Assembly: GCA_944320775.1 (NCBI GenBank)
Contig: CALUIV010000009.1
Span: 21,633 to 85,632, forward strand
Origin: an uncultured Paraprevotella sp.
GTDB lineage: Bacteria > Bacteroidota > Bacteroidia > Bacteroidales > Bacteroidaceae
Direction of reading: 5' to 3'
Length of the DNA stretch: 64,000 nt
Below, piece by piece: positions 52,019-59,118 of the stretch. The notes below the pieces were generated by a model. That model was not told the DNA's origin. It made no database searches and saw nothing but the letters and a program-made list of their open reading frames with translations. Position numbers and translations under genes: made by a program. Each line of letters begins with the position of its first letter. Positions within the stretch are counted from its first letter, which is position 1.

Positions 52019-53443
52019 TTATTCATGGTTGCAAGCATACTCGTAATATTCATCTGGTTCCATGTTCTGGAAAAAAGAACCGATAGCATTTTTGGTGATT
52101 CCCGGTGCTTCGTCACAAGCTCTTTTCAGGTATTCCAGGAACTTTTCCCGATTGCCCAAAGCTTTATAACAGAAACTGATGTAGGCATAGGTGCTTTTCT
52201 TGATATTTTCATCGTCAAGCTTTTCCAATGCAAGCAGATGTTCCAGTGCCGGCTCGTATTTCCGGTGGTCATACAACATCGATGCGATCATGAATTCCTT
52301 GGCTGGAGTCAGGGTTACTTGTTTGAAACTCTCCAGTGCTTTTTCTTCATCGTTACATTCCAGATAGATATATCCTTTTTGAATCAGATATTCTTCGGAG
52401 CTCTGCACTTTATCCCCATAAACCCTTCCAAGATAATCAACGGCCTGTTCTGGCTGGCGCAAGAAACAATAAGCTGTTGAAAGCTGTAAGTTCACCTGTT
52501 GCTGTTCTTCATGATCCAGTACAGACTGGTTTATTCTTTTCAGTTTTCCGATTGCCTCTTCATATTTTTCCATCTGTACTAGGCTCAATCCGTCGTAGAG
52601 TAGGGAGTAATTCTCAAAACAACCATATTTCTGAAAATACTCTTCGCTCAGTTCATGAGCTTTCTCATAATTTTCCAGGTAGAAGAAGGCACGTATCTTG
52701 ATCATCAGAGCCCAAGGATTGGTGTCATTGTTGATGGCAAGAGAGAAATCGGCCGCCTCGATAGCATCGTTTAGTCTGTCTTCTATTACGTAATTGTTGG
52801 CCAACAGATTCCACAATCTCACAGAATAAGGATTCTCGTCCAGAAAACTTTCCAAGCGTTTTACAGCTTCATCATGATATCCTAGACCCATGAGCAGTTC
52901 ACATTGGTGCGCTTGTCCATGTTCATGTTTCGGGTCAAGTTCAGTTGTCCACTGTGCCCATTTCATGGCTTGGTCCAACAGACCATAATCCTGAAGAATG
53001 TACGACACATCGTTGACAAACATTTCCTTTTCTTCCGGATCGTCATTCAGCTTCTCTGCTTCATTACGAAAGAAAGCTTCAGCTTCTTCTTCGCCTTTTT
53101 CTCTAAGAATCAGTTCTCCTCTTAAAAAGACAACTTCTCTGTCGTTCTGGTCGGTAATCAGATTACAAAGAGATATGGCTTTTTCCAATCCGTTTTCGTC
53201 TATCATGTATTGACGTGCCTTGAATATCAGCGGATCAACAGCATCGGGATGCACTGTCAGGGCATATCCGATGCATTTTTCTGCTTTTTCAGGTTCGTTG
53301 TGGAACACATAGTATTCCGCAATATCTGTGAGCGCTTCGGCGTCGAAATAAACTTTATCGCCACCGTTCATCATATTTTCGTAATCTTTCAGATGTTGTT
53401 GAAACTCTTCATTCTGAAAAAAGGAGAAATCCTCATTCCTCAT
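52019..53443 (-). CDS. Cytoplasmic tetratricopeptide-repeat protein
   Basis: Protein of 474 residues, acidic, without signal peptide or membrane helix. Consecutive helical repeats of about 34 residues cover nearly the whole length, e.g. 'PEKAEKCIGYALTVHPDAVD', 'NDAIEAADFSLAINNDTNPW' and 'PEQAVDYLGRVYGDKVQSSE'. TPR arrays mediate protein-protein contacts; no catalytic part is visible. It follows glnS by 10 bases on the same strand, so it is almost certainly co-transcribed with it, but no functional link to glutaminyl-tRNA synthesis is evident. Confidence 0.87.
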   Translation of the reverse strand: MRNEDFSFFQNEEFQQHLKDYENMMNGGDKVYFDAEALTDIAEYYVFHNEPEKAEKCIGYALTVHPDAVDPLIFKARQYMIDENGLEKAISLCNLITDQNDREVVFLRGELILREKGEEEAEAFFRNEAEKLNDDPEEKEMFVNDVSYILQDYGLLDQAMKWAQWTTELDPKHEHGQAHQCELLMGLGYHDEAVKRLESFLDENPYSVRLWNLLANNYVIEDRLNDAIEAADFSLAINNDTNPWALMIKIRAFFYLENYEKAHELSEEYFQKYGCFENYSLLYDGLSLVQMEKYEEAIGKLKRINQSVLDHEEQQQVNLQLSTAYCFLRQPEQAVDYLGRVYGDKVQSSEEYLIQKGYIYLECNDEEKALESFKQVTLTPAKEFMIASMLYDHRKYEPALEHLLALEKLDDENIKKSTYAYISFCYKALGNREKFLEYLKRACDEAPGITKNAIGSFFQNMEPDEYYEYACNHE

Positions 53444-53453
53444 GTGCTGTCTG

Positions 53454-55154
53454 TTATTTATTTTTTTTGCTCCAAGTATCTTTCAGGCCGACTGTCTTGT
53501 TGAAGATCAGATGTTCTGCAGTTGCGTCTTTATCCATCGTGAAATAACCGATGCGTTGGAACTGCAGATAGTCCAATGGCTTTTTGGTTGCCAGATATTT
53601 CTCAACATAACAGTTCGTGAGAATCTTTAAAGAATCCGGATTAAGGAGTTCGCGGAAGTCGCGTTCGTCTGCACTCGGATTTTCCACGCTGAAAAGACGG
53701 TCGTATAAGCGGACTTCTGCCGGCAGACAGTGGCCGCAACTTAACCAGTGTAATGTGCCCTTGACTTTTCGGTCTGCACCCGGCATGCCGCTTTTGCTCT
53801 CTGGGTCGTATTCACAATAAACTTCGACAACATTACCCTGTTCGTCTTTCTTGCATCCGGTACATTTGACGATATACGCATTTTTCAGACGTACTTCGTT
53901 GCCCGGAGTCAGGCGGAAATATTTCTTTGGAGCGTCTTCCATAAAGTCGTCGCGCTCAATCCAAAGTTCCCGGCTGAATTCAATCGTGTGGGTTCCCTCG
54001 TCCAGATTTTCCGGATTGTTGACGGCCTCCATTTCTTCAACCTGTCCTTCCGGATAGTTGGTAATAATCAGTTTGATTGGATCGAGCACTGCTGAAACTC
54101 GTGTTGCTCTCAAGTTCAAGTCTTCGCGTACGGCAGCTTCCAGCATAGCCATATCGTTCAGAGCATCGAACTTCGTATATCCGATCATGTCGATGAACTT
54201 ACGGATTGATTCCGGAGAGTAACCACGACGACGGTAACCGCAGATTGTCGGCATACGCGGATCATCCCAACCCTGTACCAGACCTTCTTTTACCAGTGCC
54301 AGCAGTTTACGTTTGCTCATGACTGTGTAGGTCAGGTTCAGACGGTTGAATTCGATCTGGCGCGGGCGGTTGTCATCAAGGTCCTTTCCTTCCTTGAGTT
54401 CGTCGATGAAATGGTCATATAGCGGACGGTGAGGAACGAATTCCAAAGTACAGATAGAGTGGGTCACTCCTTCAAAGTAATCGCTCTGTCCGTGTGCAAA
54501 GTCATACATCGGGTAAGCTTTCCATTTGTTACCCGTACGATGATGTTCCTTATTGATAATACGGTAGATAATCGGATCGCGGAAATGCATGTTCGGACTG
54601 GCCATATCGAGCTTGGCACGAAGCACCATTGAGCCCTCTTCTGCTTCTCCGCTGTTCATTTTGTTGAACAGTTCCAGATTCTCTTCAATCGGACGGTTAC
54701 GGTAAGGGCTGTCCGTTCCCGGTTGTGTCGGAGTACCTTTCTGGGCCGCTATTTCTTCACTCGTCTGTTCATCAATGTATGCTTTTCCTTCTTTGATCAG
54801 GCGAACGGCAAAGTCCCACAACTGTTGGAAATAATCGGATGCATGATAAATGTTGCCCCATTCGAATCCCAGCCACTTGATGTCTTCCTTGATGGCTTCT
54901 ACGTATTCTGTGTCTTCTTTCACCGGGTTGGTGTCGTCCAGACGCAGATTGCAGACACCTCCGTATTTTTGGGCTGCACCAAAGTCCATACATATAGCTT
55001 TGGCATGTCCTATATGCAGATAACCATTCGGTTCAGGCGGGAAACGGGTTTGAATTCTGCCTCCGTTCTTACCTTCCTTCAGGTCTTTTTCAATCATTTC
55101 CTCAACAAAGTTAAGGCTTTTCTTTTCCAAAACTTCTTCCGTATTTGTTGTCAT
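53454..55154 (-). CDS. glnS: Glutaminyl-tRNA synthetase
   Basis: Class I aminoacyl-tRNA synthetase of 566 residues charging tRNA-Gln with glutamine. HIGH motif in 'RFPPEPNGYLHIGHAKAIC' and KMSKS-equivalent 'VMSKRKLL' are present, with the GlnRS-specific 'DDTNPVKEDTEYVEAI' and 'YDFAHGQSDYFEGVTHSICTLEF'. The C-terminal anticodon-binding beta-barrels are complete. Its presence implies direct Gln-tRNA formation rather than the GatCAB transamidation route for glutamine. It has a -7 box upstream (complement of 55180-55187) and is co-transcribed with the TPR gene downstream. Confidence 0.96.
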   Translation of the reverse strand: MTTNTEEVLEKKSLNFVEEMIEKDLKEGKNGGRIQTRFPPEPNGYLHIGHAKAICMDFGAAQKYGGVCNLRLDDTNPVKEDTEYVEAIKEDIKWLGFEWGNIYHASDYFQQLWDFAVRLIKEGKAYIDEQTSEEIAAQKGTPTQPGTDSPYRNRPIEENLELFNKMNSGEAEEGSMVLRAKLDMASPNMHFRDPIIYRIINKEHHRTGNKWKAYPMYDFAHGQSDYFEGVTHSICTLEFVPHRPLYDHFIDELKEGKDLDDNRPRQIEFNRLNLTYTVMSKRKLLALVKEGLVQGWDDPRMPTICGYRRRGYSPESIRKFIDMIGYTKFDALNDMAMLEAAVREDLNLRATRVSAVLDPIKLIITNYPEGQVEEMEAVNNPENLDEGTHTIEFSRELWIERDDFMEDAPKKYFRLTPGNEVRLKNAYIVKCTGCKKDEQGNVVEVYCEYDPESKSGMPGADRKVKGTLHWLSCGHCLPAEVRLYDRLFSVENPSADERDFRELLNPDSLKILTNCYVEKYLATKKPLDYLQFQRIGYFTMDKDATAEHLIFNKTVGLKDTWSKKNK

Positions 55155-55538
55155 ATTCCGTTATAGTTTGTTTGTGATGCAAAATTAGTAAAGTTTTCCA
55201 AAAACAAGTGATTGTTTTCCTATAAAAAGCGCATCAGACATTTATTTTGCAGAATCAGTTGTGGATGAACAATAAAAAAAAGCACCGCCCCTTCAAAACA
55301 TATTCACATATATTATGAAACGGCAAGTGCCCAAAGAGAATATAGAAAATAGTGGTTTAGCGTTTTAGTTCATTAGTTTTTTCAAGTTAAGGTTTAGCTT
55401 GTCAGATTTTCCTTAGCTAAGGTCTAGCTTACCTTTTTATTATTCTTGTTTAGTTCTTGCAATAGATTTTTATAAATTTTAGCTTATGTTACTTATTCTC
55501 TTTTTATTATGTATATTGAACCTAATTGTTTTCTTTAT
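55155..55538. other. Intergenic region glnS / Spy-like gene, with repeats
   Basis: 384 bases without a gene. It contains the glnS -7 box (TAATTTTG on the minus strand, complement of 55180-55187), a perfect 12-base palindrome CCTTAGCTAAGG (55411-55422), and an imperfect direct repeat (TTAAGGTTTAGCTT at 55387-55400 and CTAAGGTCTAGCTT at 55417-55430) with a 30-base period. No good terminator was seen after the Spy-like gene. Confidence 0.65.
55180..55187 (-). promoter_or_regulatory. Promoter -7 box for glnS
   Basis: The minus strand reads TAATTTTG, a TAnnTTTG match 25 bases before the glnS ATG. A CTTG lies 17 bases further upstream, slightly closer than usual. Confidence 0.5.
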
Positions 55539-56252
55539 TTAGTAGTTTACTGTGGCTCTCGTTGAACTTTCATGGTTATATCCCATTCTGTAGGTATTGC
55601 CTTTCTGACGCTCAACTTTTGGCCTCCGTTCTACATTTGGTTTTCTTTCCGGTTGCCCGTTTCCTGGTTTCGGTCTGGTTACCGGTTTTGGCCTGTTCTG
55701 AGGCTTTGGCCTCTTTTCAGGTTTTGGTGTTACGTGTGGTTTTGGTCTTTCCGGTTTATGATTCTTGCCCGGTTCTCTGAGTCCACCGTTCCACACCGGT
55801 CTTCTGTTTGCGTAGTAACTTCTGTTGTTTCGCCTGACATTGTGCCCGCCGCGGTAACTCCAATAAATTTTGGGGTGCGGATAGAAGAACTTGTCGGCAT
55901 GATAATGCACGTAGATCGGGTAGTACCAGATTCCAGCTCTCCAGGTGACAGGATGAAAGAGATATTTTGATGCTCTGAAGCGTTCGTATTGCCAACTGTA
56001 GAGAATATATCTCATATCATCATTGCGGCGTTGTAACAGATATCCGTCAGCATCTCTAGCGGTGCGGAGACTGAGGAAATAATCCAGATTAATCTCGTAT
56101 GCATCGTTGTATTGTGCTATGTTCAGATTCAGTTCGTAGGCCATTTTATCCGTCAGGAAGAGCGATCTTCTTCTCGCTTCCTCGAAAGGAATTGCCCGCA
56201 CGGCTGATATTGCAAAGAGGCTTACAAGCAAAGTAAAGATGATCTTTTTCAT
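55539..56252 (-). CDS. Secreted basic protein with Spy/CpxP-like helical N-terminus
   Basis: Exported protein of 237 residues. Signal peptide 1-20 (MKKIIFTLLVSLFAISAVRA). Residues about 28-85 are helical ('LTDKMAYELNLNIAQYNDAYEINLDYF') and resemble the Spy/CpxP-type stress-chaperone pattern of LTxxQ-like helices (my inference). A Tyr/Trp/His-rich middle (95-155) follows, then a strongly basic Arg/Pro/Lys tail with KPxxRPKP-like repeats (155-215), which could bind polyanions such as LPS, teichoic-like glycans or nucleic acid. AAAGGAAAG precedes the ATG. Three GGGAA/TTCCC-type palindromes lie upstream, suggesting dedicated regulation. No exact family is recognised. Confidence 0.8.
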   Translation of the reverse strand: MKKIIFTLLVSLFAISAVRAIPFEEARRRSLFLTDKMAYELNLNIAQYNDAYEINLDYFLSLRTARDADGYLLQRRNDDMRYILYSWQYERFRASKYLFHPVTWRAGIWYYPIYVHYHADKFFYPHPKIYWSYRGGHNVRRNNRSYYANRRPVWNGGLREPGKNHKPERPKPHVTPKPEKRPKPQNRPKPVTRPKPGNGQPERKPNVERRPKVERQKGNTYRMGYNHESSTRATVNY

Positions 56253-56329
56253 TTTCTTTCCTTTTAGGTTGTTCGAACCTCTTGTTCTTTCTCACATTGC
56301 AAAGATGCAACAGGAATATGATATGACAA

Positions 56330-56401
56330 AGGGAAATTCCCTACAAAAAAGAAGGAATTTCCCTAAACCGACATTTTTTTGTTTTTTCGGGACATTTCCC
56401 G
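56330..56401 (-). promoter_or_regulatory. Cluster of GGGAA/TTCCC palindromes upstream of the Spy-like gene
   Basis: AGGGAAATTCCCT (56330-56342, perfect), AGGAATTTCCCT (56353-56364) and CGGGACATTTCCCG (56388-56401) lie between ispE and the Spy-like gene. A -7-like CATCTTTG on the minus strand (complement of 56300-56307) sits closer to the gene, so the sites are in an activator position. Confidence 0.5.
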
Positions 56402-56416
56402 TATTTGTTTGATCTG

Positions 56417-57298
56417 CTATTCCAGTTCTCTTTGCCGGCAGAAGTTTCCGCTGAAGATTTCTTCGGCATGTTCAATCGGTTTTTCAAACAGTCCGTATAC
56501 ACTCGATCCCGATCCGGTCATCGAGGCATAGAGAGCTCCCAAGTCGTACAACTTATCTTTGATGGCCGCAATTTCAGGATGGTTTGGAAAAATGCTTTTC
56601 TCAAAATCATTCACCAGCAGTCCGGACCATTCTTTTACCGGTCTTTTTACAATTTCTCTGATAGACAGTTCCGGCTTTTGGGGGTGAATCTGGGCGAATG
56701 CTTCTTTTGTTGAGATGAAAATATCCGGTTTTACGAGCACCAGATAATAACCTTTCAACGACAGGTCGATAGCTTCCATACGGTCGCCGATTCCGGTGGC
56801 AAATACCGGTTTGTTACGTACGAAGAAAGCGCAGTCTGCTCCTAGGGAAGCCAGCCGTTGTTCCATATCTTCGGTACTCATACCCAAACGGAATTTGTCA
56901 TTGAGCATTTTCATCATGAATGCCGCATCCGACGAACCGCCGCCCAGTCCTGCTCCCGAGGGGATATGTTTATACATATATATATTAAGGTGGGGCAATT
57001 CAAAATCCTGTTGCAGCAGGCGATATACACGGATAATGAGATTGTCTTCCGACGTTCCTTCGATTGGAGTTCCGGCAACTTTCAGTGTATATTCGTCTGT
57101 ACGGGTGCGGTTCGTTTCTGTACCCTGTGGGATGACAACGTCCGACGGATCTCCTGATTCATGGAATCGTTGTTGTACTTCAAGTGCATCCAACAAAGGG
57201 ATAGGATAAAAGACGGTTTCCAGGTTATGATAACCGTCCGGGCGTTTTTCTACAATGTTCAGGCCCAGGTTTATTTTTGCGTTGGGAAATGTGATCAT
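56417..57298 (-). CDS. ispE: 4-diphosphocytidyl-2-C-methyl-D-erythritol kinase
   Basis: IspE, 293 residues, GHMP kinase phosphorylating CDP-methylerythritol in the MEP isoprenoid pathway. N-terminal '[30 protein letters not shown]' and ATP-binding '[18 protein letters not shown]' are both classic. The C-terminal '[14 protein letters not shown]' is the third GHMP motif. Complete and cytoplasmic. It is divergent from dnaB; its own -7 box TAAATTTG is the complement of 57325-57332. Other MEP genes are not in the window. Confidence 0.96.
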   Translation of the reverse strand: MITFPNAKINLGLNIVEKRPDGYHNLETVFYPIPLLDALEVQQRFHESGDPSDVVIPQGTETNRTRTDEYTLKVAGTPIEGTSEDNLIIRVYRLLQQDFELPHLNIYMYKHIPSGAGLGGGSSDAAFMMKMLNDKFRLGMSTEDMEQRLASLGADCAFFVRNKPVFATGIGDRMEAIDLSLKGYYLVLVKPDIFISTKEAFAQIHPQKPELSIREIVKRPVKEWSGLLVNDFEKSIFPNHPEIAAIKDKLYDLGALYASMTGSGSSVYGLFEKPIEHAEEIFSGNFCRQRELE

Positions 57299-57324
57299 AG
57301 TGTTTCTGTTTCTTTATATGCCGT

Positions 57325-57332
57325 CAAATTTA
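57325..57332 (-). promoter_or_regulatory. Promoter -7 box for ispE
   Basis: The minus strand reads TAAATTTG (TAnnTTTG) 26 bases before the ispE ATG. Confidence 0.5.
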
Positions 57333-57377
57333 TAAAAATGTTCCGAATTTACGATCCTCACGTAGCAAGAAATAGAG

Positions 57378-57395
57378 GCAAAGCATTATCTTTGC
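57378..57395 (+). promoter_or_regulatory. dnaB -7 box inside a GCAAAG/CTTTGC palindrome
   Basis: TATCTTTG (57387-57394) is the dnaB -7 box. It forms the right half of an inverted repeat GCAAAG-N6-CTTTGC (57378-57395). A protein bound to the repeat would cover the promoter. Confidence 0.5.
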
Positions 57396-57417
57396 ACAAA
57401 TTTAGCATAAAATCTTT

Positions 57418-58986
57418 ATGGCAGATATGAAGAAACCAGCACGTCGTACGTCGACGCGCACTAAAATCGTGGAGGTTCCCGCCGAAGATGCTTACGGTCA
57501 TGTACAGCCGCAGGCGTTGGAGTTTGAAGAAGCCGTCTTGGGTGCACTGATGATTGAACGGGATGCCTATTCGCTTGTGAGTGAGATTCTTCGTCCGGAG
57601 AGTTTTTACGATCATCGTCATCAGTTGATCTATGAGGCGATCCGTACCTTGAACCTGCAGCAGAAACCTGTTGATATTCTTACCGTAACCGAATATTTAA
57701 ACTCTACCGATAATTTGGAAAATGCAGGTGGCCCTTTCTATATCACTCAGTTGAGCAGCAAAGTGGCTTCATCGGCTCATATTGAATATCATGCCCGTAT
57801 TATTGCCCAGAAGTTTCTGGCCCGTGAACTGATTACTTTTACCAGCGTTGTTCAGACTAAGGCTTTCGACCGCACGGTCGATGTCGACGACCTGATGCAG
57901 GAAGCCGAGGGTAAGCTCTTCGAGATTTCACAGCAGAACATGAAGAAGGATTACACGCAGATTAATCCGGTGATTCATGAAGCCTATGAAATGTTGCAGA
58001 AGGCAGCTGCCCGCGAGGATGGTCTGAGCGGTTTGAGCAGCGGTTTTGAGAAACTCGACAAGATGACCTCCGGATGGCAGAATTCCGACCTGATTATCAT
58101 CGCAGCCCGTCCGGCAATGGGAAAGACGGCTTTTGTACTTTCCATGGCCAAGAAAATGGCGGTCGACATGAAAATTCCTTGTGCCATGTTTTCGCTCGAA
58201 ATGAGTAACGTACAGTTGGTCAACCGTATGATTGTCAACGTGTGCGAAATCCCCGGTGAAAAAATCAAGAGCGGTCAGCTGGCGCCTTACGAATGGGGGC
58301 AGCTCGACAGTAAGATTACCCAGCTTTATGATGCCCCTTTCTATGTCGATGATACCCCTTCGCTGTCTGTTTTCGAACTTCGAACAAAAGCCCGCCGTCT
58401 GGTGCGTGAGCATGGCGTAAAAATCATCATGATCGACTATCTTCAACTTATGAACGCCAGCGGTATGTCGTTTGGAAGCCGTCAGGAAGAGGTCAGCACG
58501 ATTTCCCGTTCGCTCAAGGGACTGGCCAAAGAGCTGAACATTCCCATCATAGCATTGAGTCAGTTGAACCGTGGTGTGGAGAGCCGTGAGGGTATCGAGG
58601 GTAAGCGCCCTCAGCTCAGCGACTTGCGTGAATCTGGAGCCATCGAGCAGGATGCCGATATGGTTTGTTTCATTCATCGTCCGGAATACTATAAAATTTA
58701 TGAAGATGACAAAGGACGTGATTTGCGCGGAATGGCCGAAATCATCATCGCCAAGCACCGTAACGGTGCAGTCGGCGACGTATTGTTAAAGTTCCGTGGC
58801 GAGTACGCCCGTTTCCAGGATCCGGACGAAGATGCCTATATCCCGATGCCGGGCGAAGCGGCCGTGTTCGGTTCTAAAATGAACTCCGGAACCATGCCCC
58901 CTCCGTCGGCCGACATGGCTCCTCCGGTCGGTTCCGACCAAACCCCGTTCGACGGACCGATGCCCGACAACTATGTACCGTTCTGA
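57418..58986 (+). CDS. dnaB: Replicative DNA helicase DnaB
   Basis: DnaB, 522 residues, hexameric 5'-3' helicase that unwinds DNA at the replication fork. The N-terminal primase-interacting helical domain (about 23-130) begins 'PQALEFEEAVLGALMIE'. The RecA-like domain has Walker A in 'AARPAMGKTAFVLSMAK', Walker B 'IIMIDYLQLM', the conserved 'ALSQLNRGVESR' and the arginine-finger region 'KHRNGAVGDVLLKF'. No intein interrupts it. A Pro/Met-rich tail of about 50 residues follows the last conserved motif ('MPPPSADMAPPVGSDQTPF') and is probably disordered. It is divergent from ispE. Confidence 0.97.
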   Translation: MADMKKPARRTSTRTKIVEVPAEDAYGHVQPQALEFEEAVLGALMIERDAYSLVSEILRPESFYDHRHQLIYEAIRTLNLQQKPVDILTVTEYLNSTDNLENAGGPFYITQLSSKVASSAHIEYHARIIAQKFLARELITFTSVVQTKAFDRTVDVDDLMQEAEGKLFEISQQNMKKDYTQINPVIHEAYEMLQKAAAREDGLSGLSSGFEKLDKMTSGWQNSDLIIIAARPAMGKTAFVLSMAKKMAVDMKIPCAMFSLEMSNVQLVNRMIVNVCEIPGEKIKSGQLAPYEWGQLDSKITQLYDAPFYVDDTPSLSVFELRTKARRLVREHGVKIIMIDYLQLMNASGMSFGSRQEEVSTISRSLKGLAKELNIPIIALSQLNRGVESREGIEGKRPQLSDLRESGAIEQDADMVCFIHRPEYYKIYEDDKGRDLRGMAEIIIAKHRNGAVGDVLLKFRGEYARFQDPDEDAYIPMPGEAAVFGSKMNSGTMPPPSADMAPPVGSDQTPFDGPMPDNYVPF

Positions 58987-58999
58987 CATTTATTCCCGG

Positions 59000-59051
59000 A
59001 AGAACACCGACAAACAGCCTTTTTCCGTCGCTGTTTGTCGGTGTTCTTTTT
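59000..59051 (+). terminator. Strong terminator after dnaB, abutting the pheT promoter
   Basis: A 19-bp stem, 59000-59018 with 59030-59048 (5' half AAGAACACCGACAAACAGC), is followed by TTT. The T-run is shared with the TTTG box (59049-59052) of the pheT promoter. Confidence 0.92.
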
Positions 59052-59080
59052 GGTAGATTTCAGAAAAAAGAGTAATTTTG
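59049..59080 (+). promoter_or_regulatory. Promoter of pheT-orf53-yebC
   Basis: TTTG (59049-59052), a 20-base spacer and TAATTTTG (59073-59080) give a full consensus Bacteroidetes promoter 39 bases before the pheT ATG. Confidence 0.75.
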
Positions 59081-59118
59081 CGTGACTTTAATGGAAATAA
59101 AATAAAAATTTTCACAAT

